This document shows, piece after piece, positions 51,034 to 60,056 of a stretch of DNA of 64,000 nt. The number at the start of each line of letters is the position of its first letter. The stretch's first letter is position 1. The notes under the pieces were generated by a model that worked only from the letters and a program-made list of their open reading frames with translations, had not been told where the DNA came from and did not search any database. Source of the stretch: Fimihabitans intestinipullorum (GTDB taxonomy: Bacteria > Bacillota_I > Bacilli_A > RF39 > UBA660); NCBI GenBank assembly GCA_018714965.1, contig DVML01000007.1, positions 77,481 to 141,480 of the forward strand, given 5' to 3'. A program made the position numbers and the translations under genes.

Positions 51034-51106
51034 GTTTACATTCGCTTTTTCTTTCATAGGTGAGAATTTGTAGAAGTGTGCTATAATGTTGGTAGGGGGA
51101 GTTTGT

Positions 51107-51688
51107 ATGTATCAGAATTATGTTGAGTTAAAAAATCAGATGGAGCAGGTAAAAGCAGAAAAGGAAGAATTAGCAAGAGCTTTTAAAGCAAAAGAGATCG
51201 ATCTTGGCTTGGAGGAGTATTATGCTCAGATGCAGGATTTACAGTTAAAAGAAAATCAAAGTAAAGCTTCTGTAGAGGAGTATCGCAAGGAACACAAGTT
51301 AGAAATTTCACGGGAGATGTTAAAAAGTTATTTTGGATATGAACTCAATCCTGAGTATATCAAATCTATTCGTCCAGATGGAATGGCGATGCAAGTGGAT
51401 GTGAAAGAAGAAAAAAGCATTAAACAGTTAGATAACGAGATTTTCAGTTGCTTGAAACGCGCGCGTGAAATGTTTCAAAAACATGAGATAGATGAATTTA
51501 CATATACGGAAATTTTAAGCGCGGTTGCAACAGTGAAAAAGGATATTTATCAGACACTTGGAGTAAAAGATGAGACAAAAGAAGCAAATGCGTCTATGCA
51601 ACATTCAGGAGGGCCTTCATTACCTCTAGTATTAGGGCTTATCTTACTTATTGTTGTCATTGGAGTATGCTGGTTTTTATTGTTTTAA
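51107..51688 (+). CDS. Tail-anchored coiled-coil protein, unknown function
   Basis: This 193-residue protein has a long helical, charged region (1-70, probably a coiled coil), a middle helical domain and one C-terminal membrane helix (about 170-192) that ends at the stop codon. The topology is that of a tail-anchored protein with its body in the cytoplasm. The start at 51107 follows AGGGGGAG. No family is recognised. Confidence 0.6.
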   Translation: MYQNYVELKNQMEQVKAEKEELARAFKAKEIDLGLEEYYAQMQDLQLKENQSKASVEEYRKEHKLEISREMLKSYFGYELNPEYIKSIRPDGMAMQVDVKEEKSIKQLDNEIFSCLKRAREMFQKHEIDEFTYTEILSAVATVKKDIYQTLGVKDETKEANASMQHSGGPSLPLVLGLILLIVVIGVCWFLLF

Positions 51689-51715
51689 AATCTTTTCTTG
51701 AGAAAGGAGCAGCTC

Positions 51716-52210
51716 ATGAGGGAATTATATATCGATTTTGATGGTGTCTTAATGGATACCATTACCACTTCTTATCGTTTATTAGACGAACAACAAGTAG
51801 ATTTGGATAACTATGATGAAGTTTTAAAATTTTATCAAACTTTGAATTGGGAACAAGTAATTGAAATTACCCCTATTTTATACGATAGTATGGATCGCTT
51901 AAAAAGAATGAAAGAATCAAATCGTTTTAATATCTCTGTTTTAACTCATGTCAATAGCGTTCCTGAAATTGTAGAAAAAGTAAAATTTATACGGAAATAT
52001 TTTGATGATATTACGATTATTGCTTGCCCTAAAGAACTTAGTAAAACCAAGATGGTACATGCAAAAGATGCAATTCTGATCGACGATTATTCTGAAAACC
52101 TAAGAGAATGGAAGGCAGCTGGAGGAATTCCAGTAAAGTTTTCTCCAACGAAAAAGACAACAGAATTTTTATGTGTTGATCGAATTGATCAAGTGTTAGA
52201 CATTTTATAA
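51716..52210 (+). CDS. HAD-superfamily hydrolase, 5'-nucleotidase-like
   Basis: This 164-residue protein has HAD motif I LYIDFDGVLMDT, with both Asp residues, and motif IV ILIDDYSENLREW. The DDYxxNL form of motif IV is typical of 5'(3')-deoxyribonucleotidase-like HAD enzymes (NT5C family). The start at 51716 follows AAAGGAGCAG. It is probably a small phosphatase acting on nucleotides; the substrate is not certain. Confidence 0.78.
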   Translation: MRELYIDFDGVLMDTITTSYRLLDEQQVDLDNYDEVLKFYQTLNWEQVIEITPILYDSMDRLKRMKESNRFNISVLTHVNSVPEIVEKVKFIRKYFDDITIIACPKELSKTKMVHAKDAILIDDYSENLREWKAAGGIPVKFSPTKKTTEFLCVDRIDQVLDIL

Positions 52211-52226
52211 TTTTTTGTATACAAAA

Positions 52227-52252
52227 AAGAACAACTACTCATAGTTGTTCTT
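52227..52252 (+). terminator. Terminator after the HAD hydrolase gene
   Basis: An 11-bp perfect stem (AAGAACAACTA with TAGTTGTTCTT, loop CTCA) is followed by a weak AT-rich tail. Confidence 0.75.
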
Positions 52253-52281
52253 ATATAAATATTTACCAAATGAGGTGACAT

Positions 52282-53349
52282 ATGGAAAAGGAATTATTCG
52301 ATATATTTTTTGAAATAGTTGAGGGTGCTAAGATTGGTAAAATTCCGACAGCATTATTTTATGTTCAAGCAGGATTTGAAACGGTAATCAAAGATCGTTT
52401 TTCTAACGTAAGTGGAGATGGCAATCATATACTTTACATCGATGATTTTAATCAGTTTATGAATACTCTGAAGCGATACTTTGAAATTGTAATGAATACA
52501 GATCATATGTGGTTCCGAGTTTCGGAGGAGAAAAATCATTCTTACTTAAGAATTAATCTTGTATATTTACTTGCAAATATGACACCACAAGATTTTCAAA
52601 AGCCTACTGAATTTGTGAATCGCTATATTGAATTTTTAAATGATCGGACGTTTTCACAACCGATGACGATGGAATATGCTCCTTTAGACTGTAAGATTCA
52701 TATAGAGAGAAAAGAGCAACCAGCGGGACAAGAAACGCCATATGCACTTTCAGTTACAATGGAAAAAGAGTATCCGGAAGGTGTAGCTCATTATACGTTG
52801 CCGTTAATTAGATATGGGGTTGCAAACAATCGATTATATCTTTACGCCATTCAAGGAAAAAATAACGAGGATATAAAAGAGATAGATAGAAAATTTGCCA
52901 AAAAGGCAAATCGCTATTTTTATAAAATGAATAAAAATTGTCGCGAGGAATTACAAGATGTTCCGTTATCTTTCATGTTTGCTTCTACCATTTTATTAAA
53001 ATGTATGCAAGAAGCAGGGATAGAAGATATAGTGATTGCAAAGTCATTGCCATTAAAAGTGGAAATGAAGAAAAATGTATTTGGAGATATGACAAAATAT
53101 AAAGGTTTTAGTGCTAGTAAGTTAAAAGCACTTGGCGTTATTACAAACGTAGAAGAGATCGAATATAATCTTACAACTCGTTTCTTACATGTGGTAGAGC
53201 GTTTGCGGGAACAAATAGACGGAATTTCCTTCAAAGGAGAGAATAATAGCTTTTTAACGGCGGATGTGAATGAAAAAATGTTATTCTCGGAAAATGAAGT
53301 ATATCAATCATTGTTAGATTCTACAGTGACTTATCAAAAGAGAAAGTAA
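52282..53349 (+). CDS. Unknown protein, first of a pair
   Basis: This 355-residue soluble protein has no family I can name. It has no signal peptide or membrane helix. It contains aromatic-rich segments (FNQFMNTLKRYFEIVM, HMWFRVSEE) and a long helical middle. It is followed 14 bp later by another unknown gene with AAAGGAG, so the two form an operon. AGGTGAC precedes its ATG. Confidence 0.6.
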   Translation: MEKELFDIFFEIVEGAKIGKIPTALFYVQAGFETVIKDRFSNVSGDGNHILYIDDFNQFMNTLKRYFEIVMNTDHMWFRVSEEKNHSYLRINLVYLLANMTPQDFQKPTEFVNRYIEFLNDRTFSQPMTMEYAPLDCKIHIERKEQPAGQETPYALSVTMEKEYPEGVAHYTLPLIRYGVANNRLYLYAIQGKNNEDIKEIDRKFAKKANRYFYKMNKNCREELQDVPLSFMFASTILLKCMQEAGIEDIVIAKSLPLKVEMKKNVFGDMTKYKGFSASKLKALGVITNVEEIEYNLTTRFLHVVERLREQIDGISFKGENNSFLTADVNEKMLFSENEVYQSLLDSTVTYQKRK

Positions 53350-53363
53350 AGGAGATAAAAAGA

Positions 53364-54374
53364 ATGCAGCAATTAAACAATATAGCGAGATTAAAAGATT
53401 TGTATGGAGATGAATTTGATGAAAAACATTTAATTACTGTGTTTGACATCAATGGAAATCCATTTCAAATGATAGGGGCATCATATCCTGAAATCAATGC
53501 TTTAGAAGGTGGATATATTATTACACCGAATGGTAAATTTATTACAGTGCGAGATTTTCAAGAACACGATGATGTATTTTCCCTTTATATCAATTATTAT
53601 AAAGGAACTCCAGAGTCGACAGAACAGTGGGGAAGTTATGAATGTACGAAAATGTTGAACGACATGAAACATATTGTATATTTTGGCGTTAAAACGAGGT
53701 ATACGACAGAGATTGTTACGGGAAAAGAAGCACAAAACTATTTGAAGGATGCTCGTATTTCTAATATAGCAAAAGGGTATGGAGTACTTTCATTTCCGAA
53801 GGATCGCGATATAACCAATGAACAAAAATTAGCGACACAATTACTACTGTTTACTAATGATAGGCAGACAGGAGAAAAAGCTTCTAAAGTACTAGACATT
53901 AGCTATGGAAATATGGAAGAAAATATCGTTTATGATCACCGTGATATGTTAAATGTGTTTCAACCAAAAGAAGAAGCAGGACTACACTTGCCGAAAGAAG
54001 ATATTAAATATGCTCTGGGATGTTTTAATCGAATGGTTGTGACTGATATGAAAAAATTAAATCGCGTAAAGTCGGAATTGCAACAGTACGATGAAAAGAC
54101 AAATATGGATGTTAAGATAGTGTTGAGAGATCTTTACCGGCATATTGAATCATCAGATCTTTCTGCATTAGAAAAAGGACGCGAATTTGCAGAAGTCATT
54201 CGTATTGCACAATCGTATGACGATCCTACTGTATACGGATATATGATGGGGGAAGATGAAAAGTTAAGAATTGCAAATGAAAAGTTATTCTTTAAATTAA
54301 ATCGATACCAAAATTGGGTAGAATATATTCAAAAAGGAAAGATTGTTCAAAATCATACAGCATATAAAAAATAA
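53364..54374 (+). CDS. Unknown protein, second of a pair
   Basis: This 336-residue soluble protein starts after AAAGGAGATAAAAAG, 14 bp behind its partner. It has an N-terminal beta-rich part (LITVFDINGNPFQMIGAS, GGYIITPNGKFITVRDF) and a helical C-terminal half (LNRVKSELQQYDEKTN, LEKGREFAEVIRIAQ). I recognise no family. Its stop codon abuts the CIRCE element of the clpB gene. Function unknown. Confidence 0.6.
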   Translation: MQQLNNIARLKDLYGDEFDEKHLITVFDINGNPFQMIGASYPEINALEGGYIITPNGKFITVRDFQEHDDVFSLYINYYKGTPESTEQWGSYECTKMLNDMKHIVYFGVKTRYTTEIVTGKEAQNYLKDARISNIAKGYGVLSFPKDRDITNEQKLATQLLLFTNDRQTGEKASKVLDISYGNMEENIVYDHRDMLNVFQPKEEAGLHLPKEDIKYALGCFNRMVVTDMKKLNRVKSELQQYDEKTNMDVKIVLRDLYRHIESSDLSALEKGREFAEVIRIAQSYDDPTVYGYMMGEDEKLRIANEKLFFKLNRYQNWVEYIQKGKIVQNHTAYKK

Positions 54375-54401
54375 TTAGCACTCACTATTGACGAGTGCTA
54401 A
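54375..54401. promoter_or_regulatory. CIRCE operator (HrcA binding site)
   Basis: TTAGCACTC, a 9-bp spacer and GAGTGCTAA form an exact consensus CIRCE element. HrcA binds such sites and represses heat-shock genes. It overlaps the -35 region of the clpB promoter, so binding should block transcription. HrcA itself is not encoded in the window. Confidence 0.97.
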
Positions 54402-54416
54402 TTTTAGTGTTATAAT
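54388..54416 (+). promoter_or_regulatory. Promoter of clpB
   Basis: The -35 TTGACG (54388-54393) lies inside the CIRCE element and the -10 TATAAT (54411-54416) is 17 bp away. Confidence 0.88.
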
Positions 54417-54460
54417 GTGATTGTTTGGTAAATAGACCAAATGAAAAGGAGGGGATACTT

Positions 54461-56575
54461 ATGAATAATAATCAAAATCCATACCAAGAAAATTTGGAAA
54501 ATGTATTGGAAAAATACGGTAGAGATATTACTGCCGGAGTACGTGATGGCAAACAGGACCCTGTCATCGGCCGCGATGATGAGATTCGTAGTATCACTCG
54601 TATTTTATCGAGAAAGACGAAGAATAATCCAGTGTTGATAGGAGAACCTGGAGTCGGAAAAACAGCCATTGTAGAGGGACTTGCACAGCGTATTGTAAGA
54701 GGGGATGTTCCAGATAGTTTGAAGAACAAAACTGTGTGGGAACTCGATATGGGAGCATTGATTGCCGGAGCAAAATATCGTGGAGAATTCGAAGAGCGTT
54801 TAAAAGCAGTTTTGAAAGAAGTAAAAGAATCTGAAGGGAAAATCATCATGTTTATCGATGAGATTCACATGATTGTAGGAGCTGGAGCACTCGAAGGAGC
54901 AATGGATGCTGGAAATATGTTAAAGCCAATGCTTGCGCGTGGTGAAATTCGAGTGATTGGAGCAACAACGTTAAACGAGTATCGTAAATATATCGAAAAA
55001 GACGGAGCCTTAGAGAGACGTTTTCAAAAAGTGTTGGTCAGTGAACCAACCGTAATTGATACGATTACGATTTTACGAGGATTAAAACAACGATTTGAAG
55101 TTTATCATGGAGTTAACATCAAAGATAAAGCTTTAGTTGCAGCTGCGACACTTTCCGATCGATATATTACAGATCGTTTCTTGCCTGATAAAGCGATCGA
55201 TTTAGTGGATGAGGCCTGTGCGACGATCAAGGTACAGATGGATTCTGTACCAACTGCACTTGATACATTGACACGTGATATCATGCGTTTGGAAATTGAA
55301 AAACAAGCTTTGAAAAAAGAGAAAGATGAGCTTTCGAGAAAAAGATTAGAAGAGATCGATCAAAAGCTTGCTGGTATGAAAGAACGTGAAGCTAAATTCC
55401 GTAAAGATTGGGAAAATGAAAAGCATATCAACGAAAAGATTAGCAAGAAAAAAGAAGAGATCGAGCATGCGAAGTTCGAGTTAGAACAAGCAGAGAATCG
55501 TTATGATTTAGAGACTGCTGCACGTCTTCGTCATGGTTCTATTCCAAAATTAGAATCAGAGTTAGAAGAGTTGCGAAAAATAGACAGCTCTAAGATTTTA
55601 GGGGATACCGTAACCGATGAAGATATCGCAGGAATTATCTCAAAGTGGACGAATATTCCAGTACAAAAATTAGTAGGTGGAGAAAGAGAAAAACTACTTC
55701 ACTTAAATGAAAATATGAAAAAGAGAGTCAAAGGACAAGACGAAGCACTTGAGCTTGTAAGTGAAGCGATTATTCGCGCACGTGCAGGAATTAAAGATCC
55801 GAATCGACCAATTGGTTCTTTCTTATTCTTAGGTCCAACTGGTGTTGGAAAAACAGAAGTAGCACGTACACTTGCTTACGAATTATTCGATGATGAACGC
55901 CATATGGTACGTATCGATATGAGTGAATATATGGAAGCGCATTCTGTTTCTCGTTTAGTTGGAGCACCTCCTGGATATGTTGGATATGATGAGGGTGGAC
56001 AACTTACAGAAGCAGTACGTAGAAACCCTTATAGCATCGTATTATTTGATGAAATTGAAAAAGCTCATCGTGACGTATTTAATATCTTACTTCAAATTTT
56101 AGACGATGGGCGCATCACAGATTCTCAAGGAAGAACGGTCGATTTTAAAAATACGATCATTATCCTAACTTCTAATTTAGGAAGTGAGTATATTTTAGAT
56201 AAAGAAGAGAACAGTGAAGAACTCGTCATGGATGCAGTAAGACATACATTTAAACCAGAGTTTATCAATCGATTAGATGAGATCATTGTATTTCATTCTC
56301 TATCGAAAGATGTCGTATATGATATCTTAGATAAAATTATTTCTGAGATCGAATATCGTTTACGTGATCAGAAAATAAAGATTACGTTAACAGAGAATGC
56401 AAAAGATTATATCATAGACCAATCTTACGATGAAAACTATGGAGCGCGTCCGATCAAACGTTATGTAAGTCGTCATCTTGAGACGTTGATTGCAAATAAA
56501 CTAATTCAGGACGAAATCAAGTTTAATTCGGAGATTATCGTCGATATAAAAGATGGAAATCTCTATATAAAATAG
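54461..56575 (+). CDS. clpB: ClpB disaggregase lacking the N-terminal domain
   Basis: This 704-residue AAA+ chaperone has two ATPase modules: Walker A GEPGVGKT (about 67-74) and GPTGVGKT (about 464-471), with Walker B MFIDEIH and VLFDEIEKAH. A coiled-coil middle domain (about 280-390) lies between them. It has the ClpB middle domain and no LGF/IGF loop for ClpP docking, so it is a disaggregase working with DnaK. The usual 145-residue N-domain is absent; the chain starts at YQENLENVLEKYGRDIT. The start at 54461 follows AAAGGAGGGGAT, and no upstream frame codes for the missing domain. It is controlled by CIRCE. Confidence 0.92.
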   Translation: MNNNQNPYQENLENVLEKYGRDITAGVRDGKQDPVIGRDDEIRSITRILSRKTKNNPVLIGEPGVGKTAIVEGLAQRIVRGDVPDSLKNKTVWELDMGALIAGAKYRGEFEERLKAVLKEVKESEGKIIMFIDEIHMIVGAGALEGAMDAGNMLKPMLARGEIRVIGATTLNEYRKYIEKDGALERRFQKVLVSEPTVIDTITILRGLKQRFEVYHGVNIKDKALVAAATLSDRYITDRFLPDKAIDLVDEACATIKVQMDSVPTALDTLTRDIMRLEIEKQALKKEKDELSRKRLEEIDQKLAGMKEREAKFRKDWENEKHINEKISKKKEEIEHAKFELEQAENRYDLETAARLRHGSIPKLESELEELRKIDSSKILGDTVTDEDIAGIISKWTNIPVQKLVGGEREKLLHLNENMKKRVKGQDEALELVSEAIIRARAGIKDPNRPIGSFLFLGPTGVGKTEVARTLAYELFDDERHMVRIDMSEYMEAHSVSRLVGAPPGYVGYDEGGQLTEAVRRNPYSIVLFDEIEKAHRDVFNILLQILDDGRITDSQGRTVDFKNTIIILTSNLGSEYILDKEENSEELVMDAVRHTFKPEFINRLDEIIVFHSLSKDVVYDILDKIISEIEYRLRDQKIKITLTENAKDYIIDQSYDENYGARPIKRYVSRHLETLIANKLIQDEIKFNSEIIVDIKDGNLYIK

Positions 56576-56603
56576 GAGGAATCACTTCCTCTTATTTTTA
56601 TTT
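56569..56603 (+). terminator. Terminator of clpB
   Basis: A 13-bp stem (56569-56581 with 56586-56598, one G-U pair) spans the stop codon with a TCAC loop and a T-rich tail. Confidence 0.85.
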
Positions 56604-56674
56604 TGTCATATTGTAAAATAACGAGATATGTGCTAAAATGAAAACAATGCAAAGGTGAAGTAAGGAGGGATTTC

Positions 56675-57196
56675 ATGGAAAAATACATTCCAGATGTATA
56701 TCAAAAAAGTATTTACACCATCGATTATCAAAAATTGAAATCCAGTGGAATTCATTGTTTATTATTCGATTTAGATAATACATTGGTTCCAGCTAGCGTA
56801 AAAGTGCCGAATAAGAAAATAAAAGAATTATTTGAAGATTTGAAGGAACAGGGATTTCAATTAATTTTATTTTCTAATAGTCCAAAAAAAAGAGTAAAAG
56901 CATTCGCAGATCAATTAGCGATCGGATATATTTCTAGTGCGATGAAACCACTAAGTGCAAAGTTTCAGAAAGTGATGAAAAAGTATCATTATGAAGAGAG
57001 TGAAGTTGCAATTATCGGGGATCAAATGCTTACAGATATTCTTGGAGGAAATAAAGCAGGAATCACGACAGTTTTAGTTAATCCAGTAAGTAAGCATGAT
57101 ATGGTATTTACGAAAGTGAATCGTTTTTTAGAAGAAAGAATTATGCATAAACTTCGCGAGAAAGATTTGTTTGTGAAAGGAAAGTATTATGACTAA
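56675..57196 (+). CDS. yqeG: YqeG family HAD phosphatase
   Basis: This 173-residue HAD-IIIA protein has LLFDLDNTLVP (motif I), ILFSNSPKKRV (motif II), the lysine in SSAMKPLSAKF and VAIIGDQMLTDILGGNKAG (motif IV). This is the YqeG pattern. In Bacilli yqeG precedes the ribosome-assembly GTPase gene yqeH, as it does here with an 8-bp overlap. The physiological substrate of YqeG is not settled. AAGGAGGGATTTC sets the start. Confidence 0.93.
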   Translation: MEKYIPDVYQKSIYTIDYQKLKSSGIHCLLFDLDNTLVPASVKVPNKKIKELFEDLKEQGFQLILFSNSPKKRVKAFADQLAIGYISSAMKPLSAKFQKVMKKYHYEESEVAIIGDQMLTDILGGNKAGITTVLVNPVSKHDMVFTKVNRFLEERIMHKLREKDLFVKGKYYD

Positions 57197-58181
57197 GTAT
57201 TGTGAAGGGTGTGGAGCAGTACTACAAACAACTGATCGTAATATCGAGGGCTATGTGAGCGATATGGAACATACGTTGTGTGAACGTTGTTTTCGTATAC
57301 GAAATTATAACGACTATAAGAGTATTGCAAAGGATAATACAGAATTCATGACGTTATTAGAAAAAATTAACGAAACGAACGACCTTGTAGTCCTTGTTGT
57401 AGATTTAATGCACATTCATCCGGATATTCAAAAAATAGCTCGTGCATTACATAATCCACTTCTTTTAGTCCTTACTAAGCGAGATTTGTTGCCACGAACG
57501 ACTTACGATTCTAAACTACTTCAATATGTAGATCGTTTTCAGATCCCATTTGTCGATAAAGTGATGATTAGTAGTAGAAAAAATGATCATATGGATGAAC
57601 TTTACGAAAAAATTCAAAAGTATCAAACCAGTCCTAACGTCTATGTTGTCGGACTTACGAATGCAGGAAAATCTACGATGTTGAATCAGATGATTTATAA
57701 TTATAGCGACGTAAAAAGAGAGATTACGACGAGTATGTTACCGTCGACGACGATGAATTTTATCACCATTCCAATTTCAGAGGAATTGACTTTTATCGAT
57801 ACTCCTGGAATTTTGGATCAAGGTAATATGCTGGAATATATCGACTATCCAACGATGAAAAAAGTCGTACCAAGATCAGAGATTCGTCCACGAACTTATC
57901 AGATTAAGGATGCGCAGACGCATGTGATTGATTCGTTACTTCGCGTCGATTATAAAACACAAAATAGCGTAACTTATTATATTTCTAACGTGTTAAAAAT
58001 AGAGAGATATTATAAAGATACGGATCGTTTACAAGAGTTAGAACGCCATGAAATTACTGTTTGCGAACGTGAAGATGTAGTGATTTCTGGATTTGGATTC
58101 ATCAAAATTATGAAACCTTGTAAATTGACACTATTTACATTAAAAGGTGTGAGTGTATATACGAGAGATTCTTTGATTTAA
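57189..58181 (+). CDS. yqeH: YqeH ribosome-biogenesis GTPase
   Basis: This 330-residue GTPase has an N-terminal zinc finger (CEGCGAVLQ and CERCFRIRNYND). It has a circularly permuted G domain: G4 LTKRDLLP and G5 ISSRK come before G1 GLTNAGKSTM and G3 DTPGI. YqeH acts in 30S subunit maturation. It overlaps yqeG by 8 bp. A C-terminal domain typical of the family follows the G domain. A terminator overlaps the stop codon. Confidence 0.96.
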   Translation: MTKYCEGCGAVLQTTDRNIEGYVSDMEHTLCERCFRIRNYNDYKSIAKDNTEFMTLLEKINETNDLVVLVVDLMHIHPDIQKIARALHNPLLLVLTKRDLLPRTTYDSKLLQYVDRFQIPFVDKVMISSRKNDHMDELYEKIQKYQTSPNVYVVGLTNAGKSTMLNQMIYNYSDVKREITTSMLPSTTMNFITIPISEELTFIDTPGILDQGNMLEYIDYPTMKKVVPRSEIRPRTYQIKDAQTHVIDSLLRVDYKTQNSVTYYISNVLKIERYYKDTDRLQELERHEITVCEREDVVISGFGFIKIMKPCKLTLFTLKGVSVYTRDSLI

Positions 58182-58204
58182 TTAGGAATTTCTCTTTTTT
58201 TTTT
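58163..58204 (+). terminator. Terminator of yqeG-yqeH
   Basis: GAGAGATTC pairs with GAATTTCTC across the stop codon (one G-U pair, 14-nt loop) and ten T follow. Confidence 0.85.
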
Positions 58205-58247
58205 TCGCTCTTTGGTATATAATATTAGAAGAATAGAGAGGGATTCT

Positions 58248-60023
58248 ATGTTAGGAAAAATTATCGGAATGGAAGGAAATATCGTACTTGTAAAGTTAAG
58301 TGTCGATTTAAATACTTCCCAAAACTTAATTAACTTATACGCTTTGATGCAAGATACTGAGAAAATCAGTGTAGGTGAAATATCCGATATCAAAGATGGA
58401 GTAGCATATGTCAACTTACAAGGTGAGATGATTAACAATCGATTTGTATTTGGAGTTGTTAGAAAGCCTGCTTTTAATGCGAGAGTTACGCTTGTTCCAA
58501 AGGAAAACATCGGTACGATCATCAGTGTAGATGACTATAATGAGAAAAAAGATTTAATCTTGGGAGAGAGTGCTGTTTATGCTGGACAACAAGTTGCAGT
58601 TAATATCAACGGTTTCTTCGCGAACCACTTTGCTATTTTTGGAAATACTGGTAGTGGTAAATCTTGTAGTGTTGCTCGTGTAATTCAAAATATCTTCGAG
58701 AAAAAAACAGTGGTTCCTTATCGTGCTAGTCTATTTATCTTTGATGCGTATGGAGAATACCATTCAGCATTCAAAGAACTTTATAAAAAAGCGCCAGAAG
58801 TAAGTTTCAAAGCATATACGACGAATCCGGATGTCGGGGATAGTGAGATGCTTAGAATTCCATTATGGTTACTAAGTGTAGACGATGTTGCTATTTTGCT
58901 TGGAGCAGAGAAACATTCACAGTTACCTATTATCGAAAAAGCGTTAAAGCTTGTTACGATTTTTGGACGTGAAGAAAGTTTAGTTATCAAGCATAAAAAC
59001 GATATTATCGCACGTGCTGTTTTGGATATTCTTTCAAGTGGACGTCCACCAGCTCAAATTCGTGACCAGGTAATGTCTGTATTATCCTACTATAATACGA
59101 AGGAATTAAATTTGGATTCTATCATTTATCAACCTGGATATTCAAGACCATTAAAGCAATGTCTATTCATCGATGCGACAGGGAAAATTCGTGATATGGA
59201 ATTACTTACGAGCTTTATAGAGTCGTTCTTAGCAGAAGATCTAGAGTTAACACTTCCTGACGGAACATTTATGTACAATTTAAAAGATTTAAAAATGGCA
59301 TTTGATTTTGCCTTAATTGCAGAAGGTGTCTTAAAAAGTGAGAAAATTTTCGACGATGTCAACATGTTGAAAGTAAGATTACACTCTTTAGTAAATGGTG
59401 AATATGGAGCTTATTTTGATTATCCAAAATTTGTAACAAAGCAACAATATATTCATGAATTATTAACAGCACCGAACGGAAGAAAAGCACAGATTGTCAA
59501 TTTTAATATCAACTACGTAGATGACCGTATGGCAAAGAATTTAACTAAGATTTATTCGAAGTTATTATTCGACTATGCGAAAGAATTAGAACAACGTGCA
59601 TCGTTTCCTTTCCATATTATTCTAGAGGAGGCTCACCGTTATGTACAAAACGATAACGACATCAACCTTCTCGGATATAATATTTTCGAACGTATCACGA
59701 AAGAGGGACGTAAATACGGAGTTATTTTAGGATTAATTTCTCAGAGACCGAGTGAGTTATCTGAAACCGTTATTTCGCAGTGTAACAATTTCTTAATTTT
59801 GAAGATGTTACACCCGAAAGATGTTGGATATATTAGAGATATGGTTCCAAACGTAACAGATGATATCATACGTAAGATTAAAATTTTACAACCGGGAAGT
59901 TGTATGGCATTTGGAAATGCCTTCAAAGTTCCAGTGCTTGTTAAATTTAAAATGCCAGATCCAGAACCATCATCTAATAGCTGTGATGTTAGCAACATTT
60001 GGTTTATCGAAAGAAAAGCGTAA
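58248..60023 (+). CDS. HerA-like DNA translocase ATPase
   Basis: This 591-residue protein has an N-terminal HAS-barrel-like domain (1-110), then a FtsK/HerA ATPase domain: Walker A FGNTGSGKSCSVA (about 130-140), FIFDAYGEYHSAF, Walker B FHIILEEAHRYVQ (about 458-470), and the RxxR/sensor segment ISQRPSELSETVISQCNN. HerA enzymes form hexamers that move DNA; archaeal ones pair with nuclease NurA, and some bacterial ones pair with Sir2 or other effectors in phage defence. No partner gene is adjacent. The start is the ATG at 58248, with TATAAT at 58218-58223. Confidence 0.88.
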   Translation: MLGKIIGMEGNIVLVKLSVDLNTSQNLINLYALMQDTEKISVGEISDIKDGVAYVNLQGEMINNRFVFGVVRKPAFNARVTLVPKENIGTIISVDDYNEKKDLILGESAVYAGQQVAVNINGFFANHFAIFGNTGSGKSCSVARVIQNIFEKKTVVPYRASLFIFDAYGEYHSAFKELYKKAPEVSFKAYTTNPDVGDSEMLRIPLWLLSVDDVAILLGAEKHSQLPIIEKALKLVTIFGREESLVIKHKNDIIARAVLDILSSGRPPAQIRDQVMSVLSYYNTKELNLDSIIYQPGYSRPLKQCLFIDATGKIRDMELLTSFIESFLAEDLELTLPDGTFMYNLKDLKMAFDFALIAEGVLKSEKIFDDVNMLKVRLHSLVNGEYGAYFDYPKFVTKQQYIHELLTAPNGRKAQIVNFNINYVDDRMAKNLTKIYSKLLFDYAKELEQRASFPFHIILEEAHRYVQNDNDINLLGYNIFERITKEGRKYGVILGLISQRPSELSETVISQCNNFLILKMLHPKDVGYIRDMVPNVTDDIIRKIKILQPGSCMAFGNAFKVPVLVKFKMPDPEPSSNSCDVSNIWFIERKA

Positions 60024-60056
60024 AAAAGTTCTATCATACGATAGAACTTTCTTTTT
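60022..60056. terminator. Bidirectional terminator between convergent genes
   Basis: An 11-bp perfect stem (AAAGTTCTATC with GATAGAACTTT, loop ATAC) has A- and T-runs on both sides. It holds the stop codon of the minus-strand gene and follows that of the plus-strand one. Confidence 0.9.
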
